Positions 41,863 to 51,468 of a stretch of DNA of 64,000 nt are shown piece by piece. A program made the translations under genes and the position numbers. The notes below the pieces were generated by a model. It ran no database searches. It was not told the DNA's origin and saw only the letters and a list, made by a program, of their open reading frames with translations. The DNA lies in contig NZ_CP045293.1 in the NCBI RefSeq assembly GCF_009363075.1, positions 3,162,001 to 3,226,000 of the forward strand, given 5' to 3'. The number at the start of each line of letters is the position of its first letter. Position 1 is the first letter of the stretch. Source of the stretch: Paenibacillus guangzhouensis. GTDB lineage: Bacteria > Bacillota > Bacilli > Paenibacillales > Paenibacillaceae.

Positions 41863-43737
41863 CTATTTCTTCTCAACGATACGGTTTTCAACTTTCGGGT
41901 TAATGACTTTCACATTCTGCAAGTACTCTTCTACCACATCGTAGAACGTATAGCCTGTATTCAAGACCTGATCCTTCTTGAGCATCGAATAGCCATCGCC
42001 GCCCGATGTGATGAAATCATTCGTTGCTACCGTGTACGTCTTCGCAGGATCGATTGGTTGACCTCCGACCTTCACTTCAAGCACACGCTCGCCAACCGGC
42101 TTCGTTACATCATAGACATAGGACAATCCGCCGATTTGCAAGAACGAACCTGGCAAGTCATCCTTCTTCTCTACGCCTTTGACAGAAACCTCAAGAGCAG
42201 CCTTAATATCAGCGCCTGTCGCTTTGACAATTGTCAATGTGTTCGGGAATGGCAGGATCGAGTAGAGGTCTTTCTTCGTCAGATCTCCGGCTTTTTTGCT
42301 CGCACGGATACCACCGCCGTTCACAAGCGCAACATCGGCTTCATGGCCTTTGATGGTCTTCGTCTTCGCGATGATCGCATCCGCAATGAAGTTACCTAGA
42401 TTCGTCTCAACGGCACGCACTTGGTTGCGTTCACCTTGTAGGTCTACATCCGTTTTGCCGATGACAGCTGCCATTGCCGTGTCCACTTTCTTCACGACGT
42501 CTTGGACCAATTTTTCAACTTCCGGATCTGCTTTGACAGACTCGTCATATTCTACTAATCCGCCGCTGAATCCTACCAAGTCTTTCTTATAGTAGTAGAG
42601 ATCCACACGACCTAGCGATTTACCATACTCCCAGTCCTGTACGATATACGTACCGTTCACGACTTCAGGCGTGCGAAGCGGCGTATGAGAGTGACCACCG
42701 ATAATAAGATCGATGCCCGATACATTTTTCGCAATTTCGCGGTCTTTCTCTACACCGATATGGGAGAGGATGATAACACGATCCGCTTTTTCTTTCATTT
42801 CAGGCACAAGTTTTTTCGCAATATCAACAGGATCCTTGAACGTCAAACCAATCACGTTATTCGGATGCGTTACAATCGGCGTCTCTTCCGTCACAAAACC
42901 GATGAATGCGATTTTCTGTCCGCCGATTTCCGCTGTATATGTAGGTATAAGAAGATTCGTGCCATCCGCTTTGTAGACATTGGCATTGATCATTGGGTAT
43001 TTCAATTGATCACGCAATTTGAGCAATTGCTCGTAACCGAAATCAAACTCATGGTTCCCCGCTGCCATTGCGCCGTAACCTAGCGAATTTAAAATAGGTA
43101 GAATCGATTCCCCTTTGAATTGGTTCGTATAGATCGTTCCTTGGAACGTATCTCCCGCATCCATCAAGAGGAAGTTCTTATTCTCTTCGCGCCACTCTTT
43201 TACAAGCGTCGCAATTTTGGCATAGCCGAATTCTTTATCTTTGCTATTCTCTTGAATATGTCCATGCACATCGTTCGTATGCGCAATTGTAATATGTTCA
43301 GTTAATGCGTCGCCAAGCGCTTGCACATAATCACCGCGCGTAACTTGCTCGCCAGCAGGCAGCTGAAGATCAAGACCTAGCTTTTTGGCGATTGCCATTA
43401 ATCGGTCTGCGGAAGGGAAGCTTCTATCATTCCCTTTCTCGTCTTTCGTAATTGCCCCTTTGCTATAAGCCCATGTTAAATAATTCGTCGCCCAGTACCC
43501 TTGCGGCTGTACAATTTCTGCCCCTGTGCCTCTAGCGATTAACGCGATCGCTTCCCCAAGGGATACGCTGCGCTCTAGCAATAATCCACCTTTATCGAAT
43601 CCATTGATAATCTTCTTGTCCTGCATCCACTCATTGTGTACGACAGGATGCAGCGGCGCCGCAAAAGCCGATGCCGCAAATACGGTTGATAATGCCCCCG
43701 TTAATAGAATTGTTTTCGCTTTCATTTTCAATTTCAA
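41863..43737 (-). CDS. Secreted S-layer-anchored 5'-nucleotidase / 2',3'-cyclic phosphodiesterase
   Basis: 624 residues from the TTG at 43737 (GGGGAG 10 nt upstream; GTG 43746 abuts that RBS, ATG 43725 is too far). Signal peptide to about residue 27. About 30-145 look like SLH modules for cell-wall attachment (NEWMQDKKIINGFDKGG, SVSLGEAIALIARGTGA). The metallophosphoesterase domain shows AHTNDVHGHI, DAGDTFQG, GNHEFDFG, LSHIGVEKD and GGHSHTPL. C-terminal 5'-nucleotidase domain: NGGGIRAS, ILPFPNTLTI and FITSGGDGYS. It provides nucleosides outside the cell, like the enzyme at 35150. Confidence 0.92.
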   Translation of the reverse strand: MKLKMKAKTILLTGALSTVFAASAFAAPLHPVVHNEWMQDKKIINGFDKGGLLLERSVSLGEAIALIARGTGAEIVQPQGYWATNYLTWAYSKGAITKDEKGNDRSFPSADRLMAIAKKLGLDLQLPAGEQVTRGDYVQALGDALTEHITIAHTNDVHGHIQENSKDKEFGYAKIATLVKEWREENKNFLLMDAGDTFQGTIYTNQFKGESILPILNSLGYGAMAAGNHEFDFGYEQLLKLRDQLKYPMINANVYKADGTNLLIPTYTAEIGGQKIAFIGFVTEETPIVTHPNNVIGLTFKDPVDIAKKLVPEMKEKADRVIILSHIGVEKDREIAKNVSGIDLIIGGHSHTPLRTPEVVNGTYIVQDWEYGKSLGRVDLYYYKKDLVGFSGGLVEYDESVKADPEVEKLVQDVVKKVDTAMAAVIGKTDVDLQGERNQVRAVETNLGNFIADAIIAKTKTIKGHEADVALVNGGGIRASKKAGDLTKKDLYSILPFPNTLTIVKATGADIKAALEVSVKGVEKKDDLPGSFLQIGGLSYVYDVTKPVGERVLEVKVGGQPIDPAKTYTVATNDFITSGGDGYSMLKKDQVLNTGYTFYDVVEEYLQNVKVINPKVENRIVEKK

Positions 43738-43814
43738 AAAAATCACTCTCCCCTTTTGAATATCGATGAAACGGTGAACAAATGTATTTCACAAGAGAAC
43801 ATTTGTCATATCAA

Positions 43815-43844
43815 AGTATACACAGGTATACTAAACATGGTCAA
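43815..43844 (-). promoter_or_regulatory. Nucleotidase promoter with AGTATAC palindrome
   Basis: Minus strand TTGACC (43839-43844), 18 nt, TATACT (43815-43820). AGTATAC-N4-GTATACT (43815-43832) overlaps the -10. On the plus strand TATAAT at 43880-43885 may be the -10 of the Crp/Fnr gene. Confidence 0.5.
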
Positions 43845-43998
43845 TAAGAACTTGCACTATTGAAATAAGACAAATCTAGTATAATAAATGAATAGATTCA
43901 GTGGATAACATGAACAATTGTACCCAAATGCAGACATATTGCGAATTCAATACGAGTCTAGTATTCTTAGTACATTCCTATGGAAAGGATCTGCTGCA

Positions 43999-44712
43999 AT
44001 GATCGAAATGAACGAGGTTCCTATTTTCTCCGAAGTTCCCGCTGAAGAATTACATTCTATTGCACCGCTTCTGCGAGAACGTAAATATAAGAAGAATCAT
44101 GTATTTATGTTCGAGAACGACCAGAACGAAGGAATCTTCATTCTGCGAACCGGCAAAGTAAAAGTGTACCGGATTCATGAAGGCAGGGAAATTGTGATTG
44201 GGATTCATCTCCCAGGGGATATTATCGGGGAAGCCGAAGCCCTGACCGGCGATACGTACCGCGTCTCTTCCGTAGAAGCGCTTGAACCTGTCGTGGCCTG
44301 GCATATAACGAAGCAGGATTTCTTAGATATCGTTCATCGTTATCCGTCCGTACTGCTCCGAGCCTATCAGATTATGTTCGCGCGCGTCCGTGTCCTGAAC
44401 CGCATGATTCGTTATTTGACGTTCCTTGACGTCCGCACGAAGATCGCGAATCTGATTCTTGATCTCTATTACAATTTCGGGAAACAGGTTGATAACGATT
44501 ACAAAATTGACATGAAATTTAATCACGCTCTGCTGGCGAGCATGGTTGGCAATACGCGTGAATCCATCTCGAAGACGCTTAGCGACTTCCAGAATGAAGG
44601 GCTGATTGATATTCGGCAAAAATATATTTATCTGCTCGACATGAAGCGTCTAGAACGTATGTGCTACGAGACGGAAGAAGTACCCGAGCTTCGCATCTGG
44701 CATCACGGCTAA
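43999..44712 (+). CDS. Crp/Fnr-family transcriptional regulator
   Basis: 237 residues. Cyclic-nucleotide-binding fold (about 10-130: IFILRTGKVKVYRIHEGREI, HLPGDIIGEAEALTGDTYRV) and a C-terminal winged helix (about 165-225) with FNHALLASMVGNTRESISKT. No Cys cluster for an Fe-S centre. The ATG at 43999 follows AAAGGA at 9 nt; the upstream open stretch has no RBS. It diverges from the nucleotidase gene at 43737, and the palindrome between them is a candidate site. Confidence 0.92.
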   Translation: MIEMNEVPIFSEVPAEELHSIAPLLRERKYKKNHVFMFENDQNEGIFILRTGKVKVYRIHEGREIVIGIHLPGDIIGEAEALTGDTYRVSSVEALEPVVAWHITKQDFLDIVHRYPSVLLRAYQIMFARVRVLNRMIRYLTFLDVRTKIANLILDLYYNFGKQVDNDYKIDMKFNHALLASMVGNTRESISKTLSDFQNEGLIDIRQKYIYLLDMKRLERMCYETEEVPELRIWHHG

Positions 44713-44794
44713 TCGCAATGTTGGCATCCTTAATCATGATCTATCAACTCTCCAACGTCCATCAATAAAAAAATCACAACAGGGTACGAGAACG

Positions 44795-44823
44795 AAAAAG
44801 AAGCCTGATCACTCAAGCTTCTC
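44795..44823 (-). terminator. Terminator of the nitroreductase gene
   Basis: AGAAGC / GCTTCT stem with a T5 tail on the minus strand. The plus-strand regulator gene may end here too. Confidence 0.6.
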
Positions 44824-44842
44824 CCTGTTCCTACCTTCTAGA

Positions 44843-45594
44843 CTACTTCAACCCAATCCCTTGCCGCTCAATAAAATTCTTCAAATGAACGCGTCGCGGA
44901 TGACTCAGATAGTGGGCCATTTGGTGCGTCCAACCTATGTTCACTTTGCCATTCGTTCGCTTCGTATAATAATCCGACGTGATCTGCTCATACTCCGCAA
45001 GACCTTCGGCAAGAATGTCTTCATGATAGACTTCCTCGTGTACAACAATGCGCTGCGGCATTCTCGGCTTCTGCCATGGCTCTTCAGCAGGATACCCTAG
45101 ACACATCCCCATGATTGGAATCGTATATCGCGGCAGCTTCAAGAGCTCCACAATCTCATCCGGATTATTGCGAATACCGCCGATCATCACCCCGCCAAGC
45201 CCAAAGGAACGTGCTGCAACCAGAACATTCTCCGCGGCAAGGGCCGTATCAACAGCTCCGACAATCAAATTCTCCACTTCATTGATCTCAAAAGCGCTCC
45301 CGTGTATATCGCTCGCCATTTTCAATCGATTGTAATCTGCGCAAAAGACGAGGAACACTGGGCAAGCCGCAACGTATTTCTGGGACCCGCCTGGCTCAGC
45401 GCAGAGCTCAGATAGCTCTGCTTCGTCTCCTTATTCTTAACGACAATGATACTGTAAGCTTGGACATGATGCGAGCTTGGCGCCCATTGCGCTGCATTGA
45501 ATAATGCCTTCAGTATCTCTTCCGAAATCGGTTGATCCGTATATTTACGCGTCGAACGATGGCTGGTGATGAGTTCAATCACTTCATTGGACAT
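44843..45594 (-). pseudogene. NfrA-like NAD(P)H flavin nitroreductase, broken by a frameshift
   Basis: Two frames that together make one about 250-residue protein. The first (45594-about 45420) has the FMN-binding start ITSHRSTRKYTDQPI and AAQWAPSSHHVQAYSIIVV. The second (to 44843) reads LSELCAEPGGSQKYVAACP before VFLVFCADYNRL and contains ARSFGLGGVMIGGIRNN, CLGYPAEEPWQKPRMP and NIGWTHQMAHYLSHP. The switch lies near 45410-45424 and is cured by adding one base. The first frame then runs through unrelated residues to a stop at 45322. The enzyme would reduce flavins or nitroaromatics. Nonfunctional as sequenced, unless a base error is present. Confidence 0.85.
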
Positions 45595-45666
45595 ATGGCT
45601 GTGCTCCTTTCACTGTCTTCCTAGTGTATCCCAAAAGTCGCACAGGGCACAAAACTGGCCGTATGC

Positions 45667-46686
45667 TCACTCCGATCGGCCCTCCATCGTTGCTTCGCTC
45701 CATAGCTCACGGAAAGCTTGCAATTGAGCGAGCGCATCCTTCTTGCACCACGTTGCGTTCTCGGGCATCGCGAGCTGGATTTCATAGACGAAGGCGCATA
45801 AAAAAGACAACATCATCTGATAGGCGGTGCGCCTTGCGCGGGGCCTAGGCTCCATCGACAGTTCATAACCGTAACCTTGCATAAAGTTCGGATGATTCTC
45901 ATAGACGATGAATTCATACTCGCGGTCAGCGTACACGGCCCGATCGGCATCGATTAGCGCCGCGATATGCAGCTCGCCATCTCCCCCCCGTCGAACCAGT
46001 ACATTCGGATCCCAGAGGTCATTATGGACCAGGGAAGGAACGGTAATCTCGTCAAAAAGCTCGGCGTTATCATGGAATACAGCAGCAAATTCTTGCAAAA
46101 TTTGCTCTTCGAACACGTGATACACGCTGCATCTATCTACTACCTCCGTGCTGAGCTCCAATAGCATCTGACTCCAAGTAGGATATCCACGTACTGTTCC
46201 ATCGGGCTGCGGCCATCCGAAGCGATCTGATGTCAGATGATGCATTTGGCGTGTATAACGGCCAAGCTCTTCCTTGAGCCGAGCGTAATCCTCCGGTAAA
46301 ATCGATGGGTCATTCAATGGAATACTGTCTATAAATTCGATGATAAGGTATGGCCTTACGATCAAGCTGCCCGATTCATCATAACGAATCACACGAGAGC
46401 TTGGAATATCCTCAGACTCGAGAAGTCGATAAATGTGAGGCTCAACCGCCATCATCTGTTTCTCAAACGAATACAAATGCTCGGTTTCTTGCGGCGCAAG
46501 CCGCAAAACCCACTTGCCTTCGGGCGATGTGGTCTCGATCAGGTACGTCGTATTAAACAACCCACCCTTAAGCAGGGATGTATGCAACACATCGCAATCG
46601 GCTCCGAAGGTATCCTTCATGATGTTGATGATCTCTTCACTCGATATGGGTGCGTAAAGGCTGGATGTATTGCTTTCATTGGACAT
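45667..46686 (-). CDS. APH-fold phosphotransferase family protein
   Basis: 339 residues. Brenner-type catalytic loop HNDLWDPNVL (near residue 218) and the metal-binding IDADRA (near 244), with a glycine-poor N-lobe nucleotide loop (LKGGLFNTTYLIE). The fold serves aminoglycoside, choline, fructosamine and homoserine kinases; the exact substrate is not visible. RBS GAGAGGTG 6 nt before the ATG. It stands between the nitroreductase and the DUF4184 gene on the same strand. Confidence 0.88.
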   Translation of the reverse strand: MSNESNTSSLYAPISSEEIINIMKDTFGADCDVLHTSLLKGGLFNTTYLIETTSPEGKWVLRLAPQETEHLYSFEKQMMAVEPHIYRLLESEDIPSSRVIRYDESGSLIVRPYLIIEFIDSIPLNDPSILPEDYARLKEELGRYTRQMHHLTSDRFGWPQPDGTVRGYPTWSQMLLELSTEVVDRCSVYHVFEEQILQEFAAVFHDNAELFDEITVPSLVHNDLWDPNVLVRRGGDGELHIAALIDADRAVYADREYEFIVYENHPNFMQGYGYELSMEPRPRARRTAYQMMLSFLCAFVYEIQLAMPENATWCKKDALAQLQAFRELWSEATMEGRSE

Positions 46687-46712
46687 CTATAACACCTCTC
46701 AATCTTCATATG

Positions 46713-47471
46713 TTATCTACCTATGGATCTAATCATCTTATTTCGGATCGACGCAACGATGATACCAACAACCGCGCCGGATACCGGAGCTACGACGAGG
46801 ATCCCTAGTTGGTTCTGGCTAGACGTAAGCAACAGCTTGATACATGTAACGGCTAGAGCAATCGCAATGACGATGCTCCAGTATTGAAGCTTCTGCTTCT
46901 TCGTCGCACAAGGCGCTACCGGCGAATTGTTCGGGTTGCTCCGAAATAGGTTGGTCAAAATGACATAGCCAATCACGATCAACCCGAGCAACGAGAGACT
47001 ATGCTGAAGAATTTTATAGACGGGTATATTCCATACGACCGCTTCCCGTAATATCGCATAACGTACGACAAAATACCCGCTGACATGAGTAAATGCATCG
47101 ATTAAGACATGCGTTGCGAATCCGAGTGCCACCGATCCGAGGAAGATCAGCCATGCTCGCGGTCCTCTTAGATTCCAAGCTCCTCGGATCTGGTAGGCTC
47201 GCTGATCTAACTGCCATATCGCCGGAAGATGGATCGCGAGGACATCTTTCACGATATAATGAAAGATTAGTGCGAGTAATGTACATAACGGAAGGGCTTC
47301 GAAGAATAGTCCTGCCATCGAATGACCGATCCAGCTATAGGGTTCCAGCATGATGAAATATTCGAAATCGGGCGCCATACTTCCGAGGATAAGGCCCGTT
47401 AGGCTGAAATATTTCGGTTTGATAGATTTTAAGGGATAGGCGTACAAAGGGTGAGCGAATGTAAAGGGCAT
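46713..47471 (-). CDS. DUF4184 family membrane protein
   Basis: 252 residues, about six to seven membrane segments. Opening MPFTFAHPLYAYPLKSI and GLILGSMAPDFEYFI are the DUF4184 pattern (His and Asp as possible metal ligands, resembling the metal-dependent hydrolase-like membrane family of YdjM type), with GFATHVLIDAFTH following. RBS AGAGGAAGG. No function is established. Confidence 0.9.
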   Translation of the reverse strand: MPFTFAHPLYAYPLKSIKPKYFSLTGLILGSMAPDFEYFIMLEPYSWIGHSMAGLFFEALPLCTLLALIFHYIVKDVLAIHLPAIWQLDQRAYQIRGAWNLRGPRAWLIFLGSVALGFATHVLIDAFTHVSGYFVVRYAILREAVVWNIPVYKILQHSLSLLGLIVIGYVILTNLFRSNPNNSPVAPCATKKQKLQYWSIVIAIALAVTCIKLLLTSSQNQLGILVVAPVSGAVVGIIVASIRNKMIRSIGR

Positions 47472-47785
47472 TGGGCACCTTCCTCTATCATTCTTCCAGT
47501 AAATTTCCTTCTATCGTATCATAGAATTCTACGTGAAGGTAACCGGCTAGCACTCAGAGCTCTCATGATAATAAACCGCTCAAGCTCTTCGTTCATCGAC
47601 TCTTCTCACATGGGCATGAACCTCCCCAAGCGATCGAAGTACTCTTGCTAAGCTTGATCCACAAAAATATGCTTCGACCCGATGCCCCATCTCATTCCTT
47701 TGTGCGGACGTATTGCAGCATCACCTTTTCATTCAACTAGAAAAGAAAAAACAACGCGTGAAAGTCAACTTACTCGCAGCGTGGT
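47472..47785. other. Intergenic stretch without recognised gene, 314 bp
   Basis: Lies between the start of the DUF4184 gene and array 2. Its right part is A-rich (aaaagaaaaaac). I see no ORF with an RBS, no terminator and no clear promoter beyond the presumed DUF4184 start region. Confidence 0.5.
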
Positions 47786-48550
47786 TAAATAACTGCTTTT
47801 TGGCAGTTGTTTGGGCGATTCGTGCGTTAGGCGGGCTAAATAACTGCTTTTTAGCAGTTATTTGGACGATTAGAGCGAGCGGCGAGCCTATTAACTGCTT
47901 TTTAGCAGTTATTCAGGCGGTTTGAGCGTTCGGCGAGCTATTTAACTGCTTTTTGGCAGTTATTCAGGCGATCTGTGCGAGCGGCGAGCCTATTAACTGC
48001 TTTTTTGCAGTTATTCGAGCGGTTTGAGCGAGCGGAGAGCCTATTAACTGCCTTTTGGCAGTTATTCGCACGACTTGAGCGTTCGGCGAGCCTATTAACT
48101 GCTTTTTTGCAGTTAATTGGGCGACTTGTGCGGGAAGCGAGCTATTTAACTGCTTTTTAGCAGTTATCGAACGCTTTGAGCGAGCGGTGAGCCTATTAAC
48201 TGCTTTTTAGCAGTTATTCAGGCGACTTTAGCGTTCTGCGAGCTAAATAACTGCTTTTTAGCAGTTATTTGGACGATTAGAGCAATCGGCGAGCCTATTA
48301 ACTGCCTTTTAGCAGTTATTCAGGCGACTTTAGCGTTTGGCGAGCAATTTAACTGCTTTTTAGCAGTTATTCAGGCGGTTTGAGCGAGCGGTGAGCCTAT
48401 TAACTGCTTTTTTGCAGTTAATTGGGCGACTTGTGCGGGAAGCGAGCTATTTAACTGCTTTTTAGCAGTTATTCGAACGCTTTGAGCGAGCGGTGAGCCA
48501 ATTAACTGCTTTTGGGCAGTTATTCGCACGACTTAAGCGTTCGGCGAGCT
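47786..48550 (+). repeat. Array 2: 15 tandem 51-bp units with the same AACTGC-N6-GCAGTT hairpin as array 1
   Basis: AACTGC starts at 47791, 47842, 47893, 47944, 47995, 48046, 48097, 48148, 48198, 48249, 48300, 48351, 48402, 48453 and 48504. Every step is 51 bp except one 50, explained by a missing base in one unit. The hairpin and loop variation equal those of array 1, but the rest of the unit differs: a semi-conserved GCG-rich stretch containing GAGC and GCGAGC motifs. It ends just before the alpha-mannosidase terminator. No ORF or cas gene. Confidence 0.95.
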
Positions 48551-48560
48551 TATATCATGC

Positions 48561-48589
48561 AAAAAAAGGTTGGAGGCCTCACTCCAACC
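48561..48589 (-). terminator. Terminator of the alpha-mannosidase gene/operon
   Basis: GGTTGGAG / CTCCAACC stem with T7 on the minus strand. Confidence 0.85.
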
Positions 48590-48609
48590 TGCATATCCTC
48601 GCATTAATC

Positions 48610-51384
48610 TTACTTTGCAAAGCTGAGCGTCACAATCTCCGCCGGTCGAATCGGCGCCGTGAGCGCTCCATCCTCAGCTTGCACCAATCGCTCAAGTTGA
48701 CGTTCTAGAATATCGCTGCGATACACCACGATATCGTCTTCCGCATGGAGCGCCACATTCAGCGCCTGGACATCCGTCGAGACGTTGAACCAACGCAGGA
48801 TGATATCCCCGCTCGCTTCCGCCACTTTCATCGCCGAGAATGCGAGCGATGGCCCTTCCCAAGACACGAAGCTGTGCGTGGCAGGCAAGCTGCCTTCATG
48901 CACTTCCGCCTGCTGGGTCGACCACGGCACTTGGAACTGGTACGCCTGAACGATCGAACCCATCGCATCATCGCGCGGATCTGCATCCACACTACGCTCC
49001 TCATGCGTAAATGGGATGATGCAGAGCTTCACCGAATGCTCACCTTGACACTGAGCTTCAGGTGTCGGGAAATACCCCCAGTCGCCCAGCTCACCTACCG
49101 CGCGCAGCAGGGTCACGGCAATCGTATCATCGCCCGCTTCGCCTTGAATGACCTCATATTCATTCAAGCCTTGGTTCGCAATCGTCAATCCCGCTTCCTC
49201 ACCTGAAACCGTCACGAAAGCTTGCTGATGATGGCAATTGCTCGGATTCTTCCACTCCTCCGCAGGCGTACTGCTGCGCTCCGGCACCTCAAATATTGAG
49301 TCCGCATAATGCGTGCCGACGCGAAGGCCTGTCGGGAACAGCATCCGCAAACGGTGATCCTTTGCCTGATTATTAAATGAGCAAGCAACCTCTACGCCTT
49401 CGCCATGGCGATTCAGGGATACGTGTGTCACGATGCGCATCGTCGTCATTTGGCTCGAACGACCGGCACGGCGTCCTGTGAACCAGACGATCTCCCGCTG
49501 TTCCAACTCGAGCAGGTCATCTGCTGCTATAGGAATCTCTAATTCATGCACAATTTCAATCGCTGCTTGATAAGGAGTATCCCTCACAACGTGGATCGCA
49601 GCAGCAGGAACCCCACGCGTCGTGATCGGCGCCGTGCCATTCGCTTCACGATACATATATTCGTTGCCGATATCGCCCGTATCTTCCAGCGTGCCAAGCC
49701 CGCGATAGACCACGCCGCTAGATTTGTCCGTTACCGTCAACGTGCCATCGACCTCAACCGCAACGATCAGCTTATCATTTTCCATTTGATTCGTGTCTGT
49801 AATCAACGATGCGGCCTCACGATTACTCGCCGCGTCTGTTGTTCGTACGACCCCGTATGCGCGATATCCTAGCGCCGGCACTGCCACCGCTTCGAATGTC
49901 ACACGCACGGATCTTGCGAAGTATGGCTGTCTAAATTGGTCTTCTGGCAGATCGTATCCGAACTGAATGCCCAAATCTTCAACCGTGCATGGCAGCTGAA
50001 CACCGTCCGAGTCGACCAAGACGAAGCCATCCAAGTTATATTCCTTCACTTCTCTACGCATCTGGCCGAAATCCATGCCACTGCGGAAATAAATCCGCTT
50101 CACTTCAAGCTCCACACTCAAGCTACCGCTCCGTACCCAGCCCGTTGTATTCGATACCACGAACGGAACCGCATCCGTGCCATATGCTGCAAAGCTCGAT
50201 GTATCTGCTCGATCCGCAATCCAAGCCAGACTCTCATCCGCAATTGCTTCCGCCACATGTCTGCTCTTCTCAAATCGCGTCATCATCTCCGCATGCACTT
50301 CATCCACACTGCACCCGCAGATGCTGTCATGCGGATGATTCTGCATCAGCGTCTTCCAAGCATAGTTGAACAAGTGGTGCGGGTAGCTCTGTCCGAGCAT
50401 GTAGGCCATCGCCGCGAGCGGCTCAGCCACTTTCTCCAATGCTGTCTGTCCTTGTTGATTCTTCTGCTTCATGTAGACGCGCGATGACGCGGTATTTACA
50501 AGCGTGCCCCACCCGTCTGTGTGCTGGCTGCGGAGTTCACCCCGGATCACGGACAGATTGTCCGGGAGCGAACGCCCGACTTGCTCCAGATAGTCATCGA
50601 AGTTCGAATGCACGAACGTAACATCCGGATATAACTGTTCCGCCGTCTTGATCGCTTCGGATAGATCCGTCTGCACCGGCTGATGATCGCAGCCATTCAT
50701 AAAGAGCAAATGCCGCGTGGACGCATATTTTTCTGCATCCGCCAGCTTCTTATCCCAATAGATCTTCGCCGCTTCAGCCTCTGCAGGCACTTCATTCCCG
50801 TTGCTGTACCAATTCGCGAACAGGATGCCGAGCACCTTAGAGCCATCGGGTGATTCCCACCACATCTCCGAATATGGTGATTCATACGCACTAACGTCCG
50901 TCACTTCGTTATTGAATCCGGTCGGCTTCACCCCGCGGCCGAACACGGCATGTTGAATTCCGGCCTGCTTCAACATTTGAGGCGCCTGTCCCATATTGCC
51001 GAAGGAATCCGGGAAATAGCCTAGCTTCGAGATGGTGCCATAAGCAGCGGCATCCCGATGTCCGATCAATAAGTTCCGAACATTGGCTTCGCTGCTCGTT
51101 AAGAACTCGTCCTGCAGGATATACCAAGGACCGATATGGATGCGTCCCTCACGAATGTAATGTTCTAGCTTCGCTCTCATTTCTGGTCGAACTTGCAAAT
51201 AATCTTCCAATATGATCGTCTGACCATCGAGATGAAAACTGCGATATTCCTCATCGCGTTCCAATGTCTCCATCAATGTGTCCATCAGCTTGATCAACAG
51301 GACATGATGCTTCTCATAGGGCAAATACCATTCCCTATCCCAATGTGTATGGGAAATAATATGTACCGTTTTGGACTGTGACAT
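48610..51384 (-). CDS. GH38-family alpha-mannosidase
   Basis: 924 residues, cytosolic (no signal). The zinc site HTHWDREWYLP (residues 9-19) and the nucleophile region GYFPDSFGNMGQAPQ (near residue 140) are typical of GH38, with NHPHDSICGCSVDEVH later. The C-terminal beta domains are present. The enzyme cleaves alpha-mannosides or mannosylglycerate-like sugars by retention. The ATG at 51384 has GAGG 8 nt before; TTG 51387 overlaps. It is the last gene of the glycan operon and lies about 80 bp after a permease gene, with a hairpin between them. Confidence 0.93.
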   Translation of the reverse strand: MSQSKTVHIISHTHWDREWYLPYEKHHVLLIKLMDTLMETLERDEEYRSFHLDGQTIILEDYLQVRPEMRAKLEHYIREGRIHIGPWYILQDEFLTSSEANVRNLLIGHRDAAAYGTISKLGYFPDSFGNMGQAPQMLKQAGIQHAVFGRGVKPTGFNNEVTDVSAYESPYSEMWWESPDGSKVLGILFANWYSNGNEVPAEAEAAKIYWDKKLADAEKYASTRHLLFMNGCDHQPVQTDLSEAIKTAEQLYPDVTFVHSNFDDYLEQVGRSLPDNLSVIRGELRSQHTDGWGTLVNTASSRVYMKQKNQQGQTALEKVAEPLAAMAYMLGQSYPHHLFNYAWKTLMQNHPHDSICGCSVDEVHAEMMTRFEKSRHVAEAIADESLAWIADRADTSSFAAYGTDAVPFVVSNTTGWVRSGSLSVELEVKRIYFRSGMDFGQMRREVKEYNLDGFVLVDSDGVQLPCTVEDLGIQFGYDLPEDQFRQPYFARSVRVTFEAVAVPALGYRAYGVVRTTDAASNREAASLITDTNQMENDKLIVAVEVDGTLTVTDKSSGVVYRGLGTLEDTGDIGNEYMYREANGTAPITTRGVPAAAIHVVRDTPYQAAIEIVHELEIPIAADDLLELEQREIVWFTGRRAGRSSQMTTMRIVTHVSLNRHGEGVEVACSFNNQAKDHRLRMLFPTGLRVGTHYADSIFEVPERSSTPAEEWKNPSNCHHQQAFVTVSGEEAGLTIANQGLNEYEVIQGEAGDDTIAVTLLRAVGELGDWGYFPTPEAQCQGEHSVKLCIIPFTHEERSVDADPRDDAMGSIVQAYQFQVPWSTQQAEVHEGSLPATHSFVSWEGPSLAFSAMKVAEASGDIILRWFNVSTDVQALNVALHAEDDIVVYRSDILERQLERLVQAEDGALTAPIRPAEIVTLSFAK

Positions 51385-51412
51385 CAAATCGTCCTCGTTT
51401 CTATTCGTTATT

Positions 51413-51443
51413 AAGAGGGTTAACGTATCGTCAACCCCCTCGT
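51413..51443 (-). promoter_or_regulatory. Hairpin between permease and mannosidase genes
   Basis: GAGGG...GTTGACG / CGTTAACCCTC can form an imperfect stem of about 10 bp on the minus strand without a T run. It may be an internal attenuator or a processing site that alters relative mRNA levels. Confidence 0.35.
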
Positions 51444-51468
51444 CATCTTCTCTATCTATCTTCTCTAT

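Noticed and set aside
47472-47785. Small gene between DUF4184 and array 2
   Set aside because: Open frames there are short and lack ribosome binding sites.
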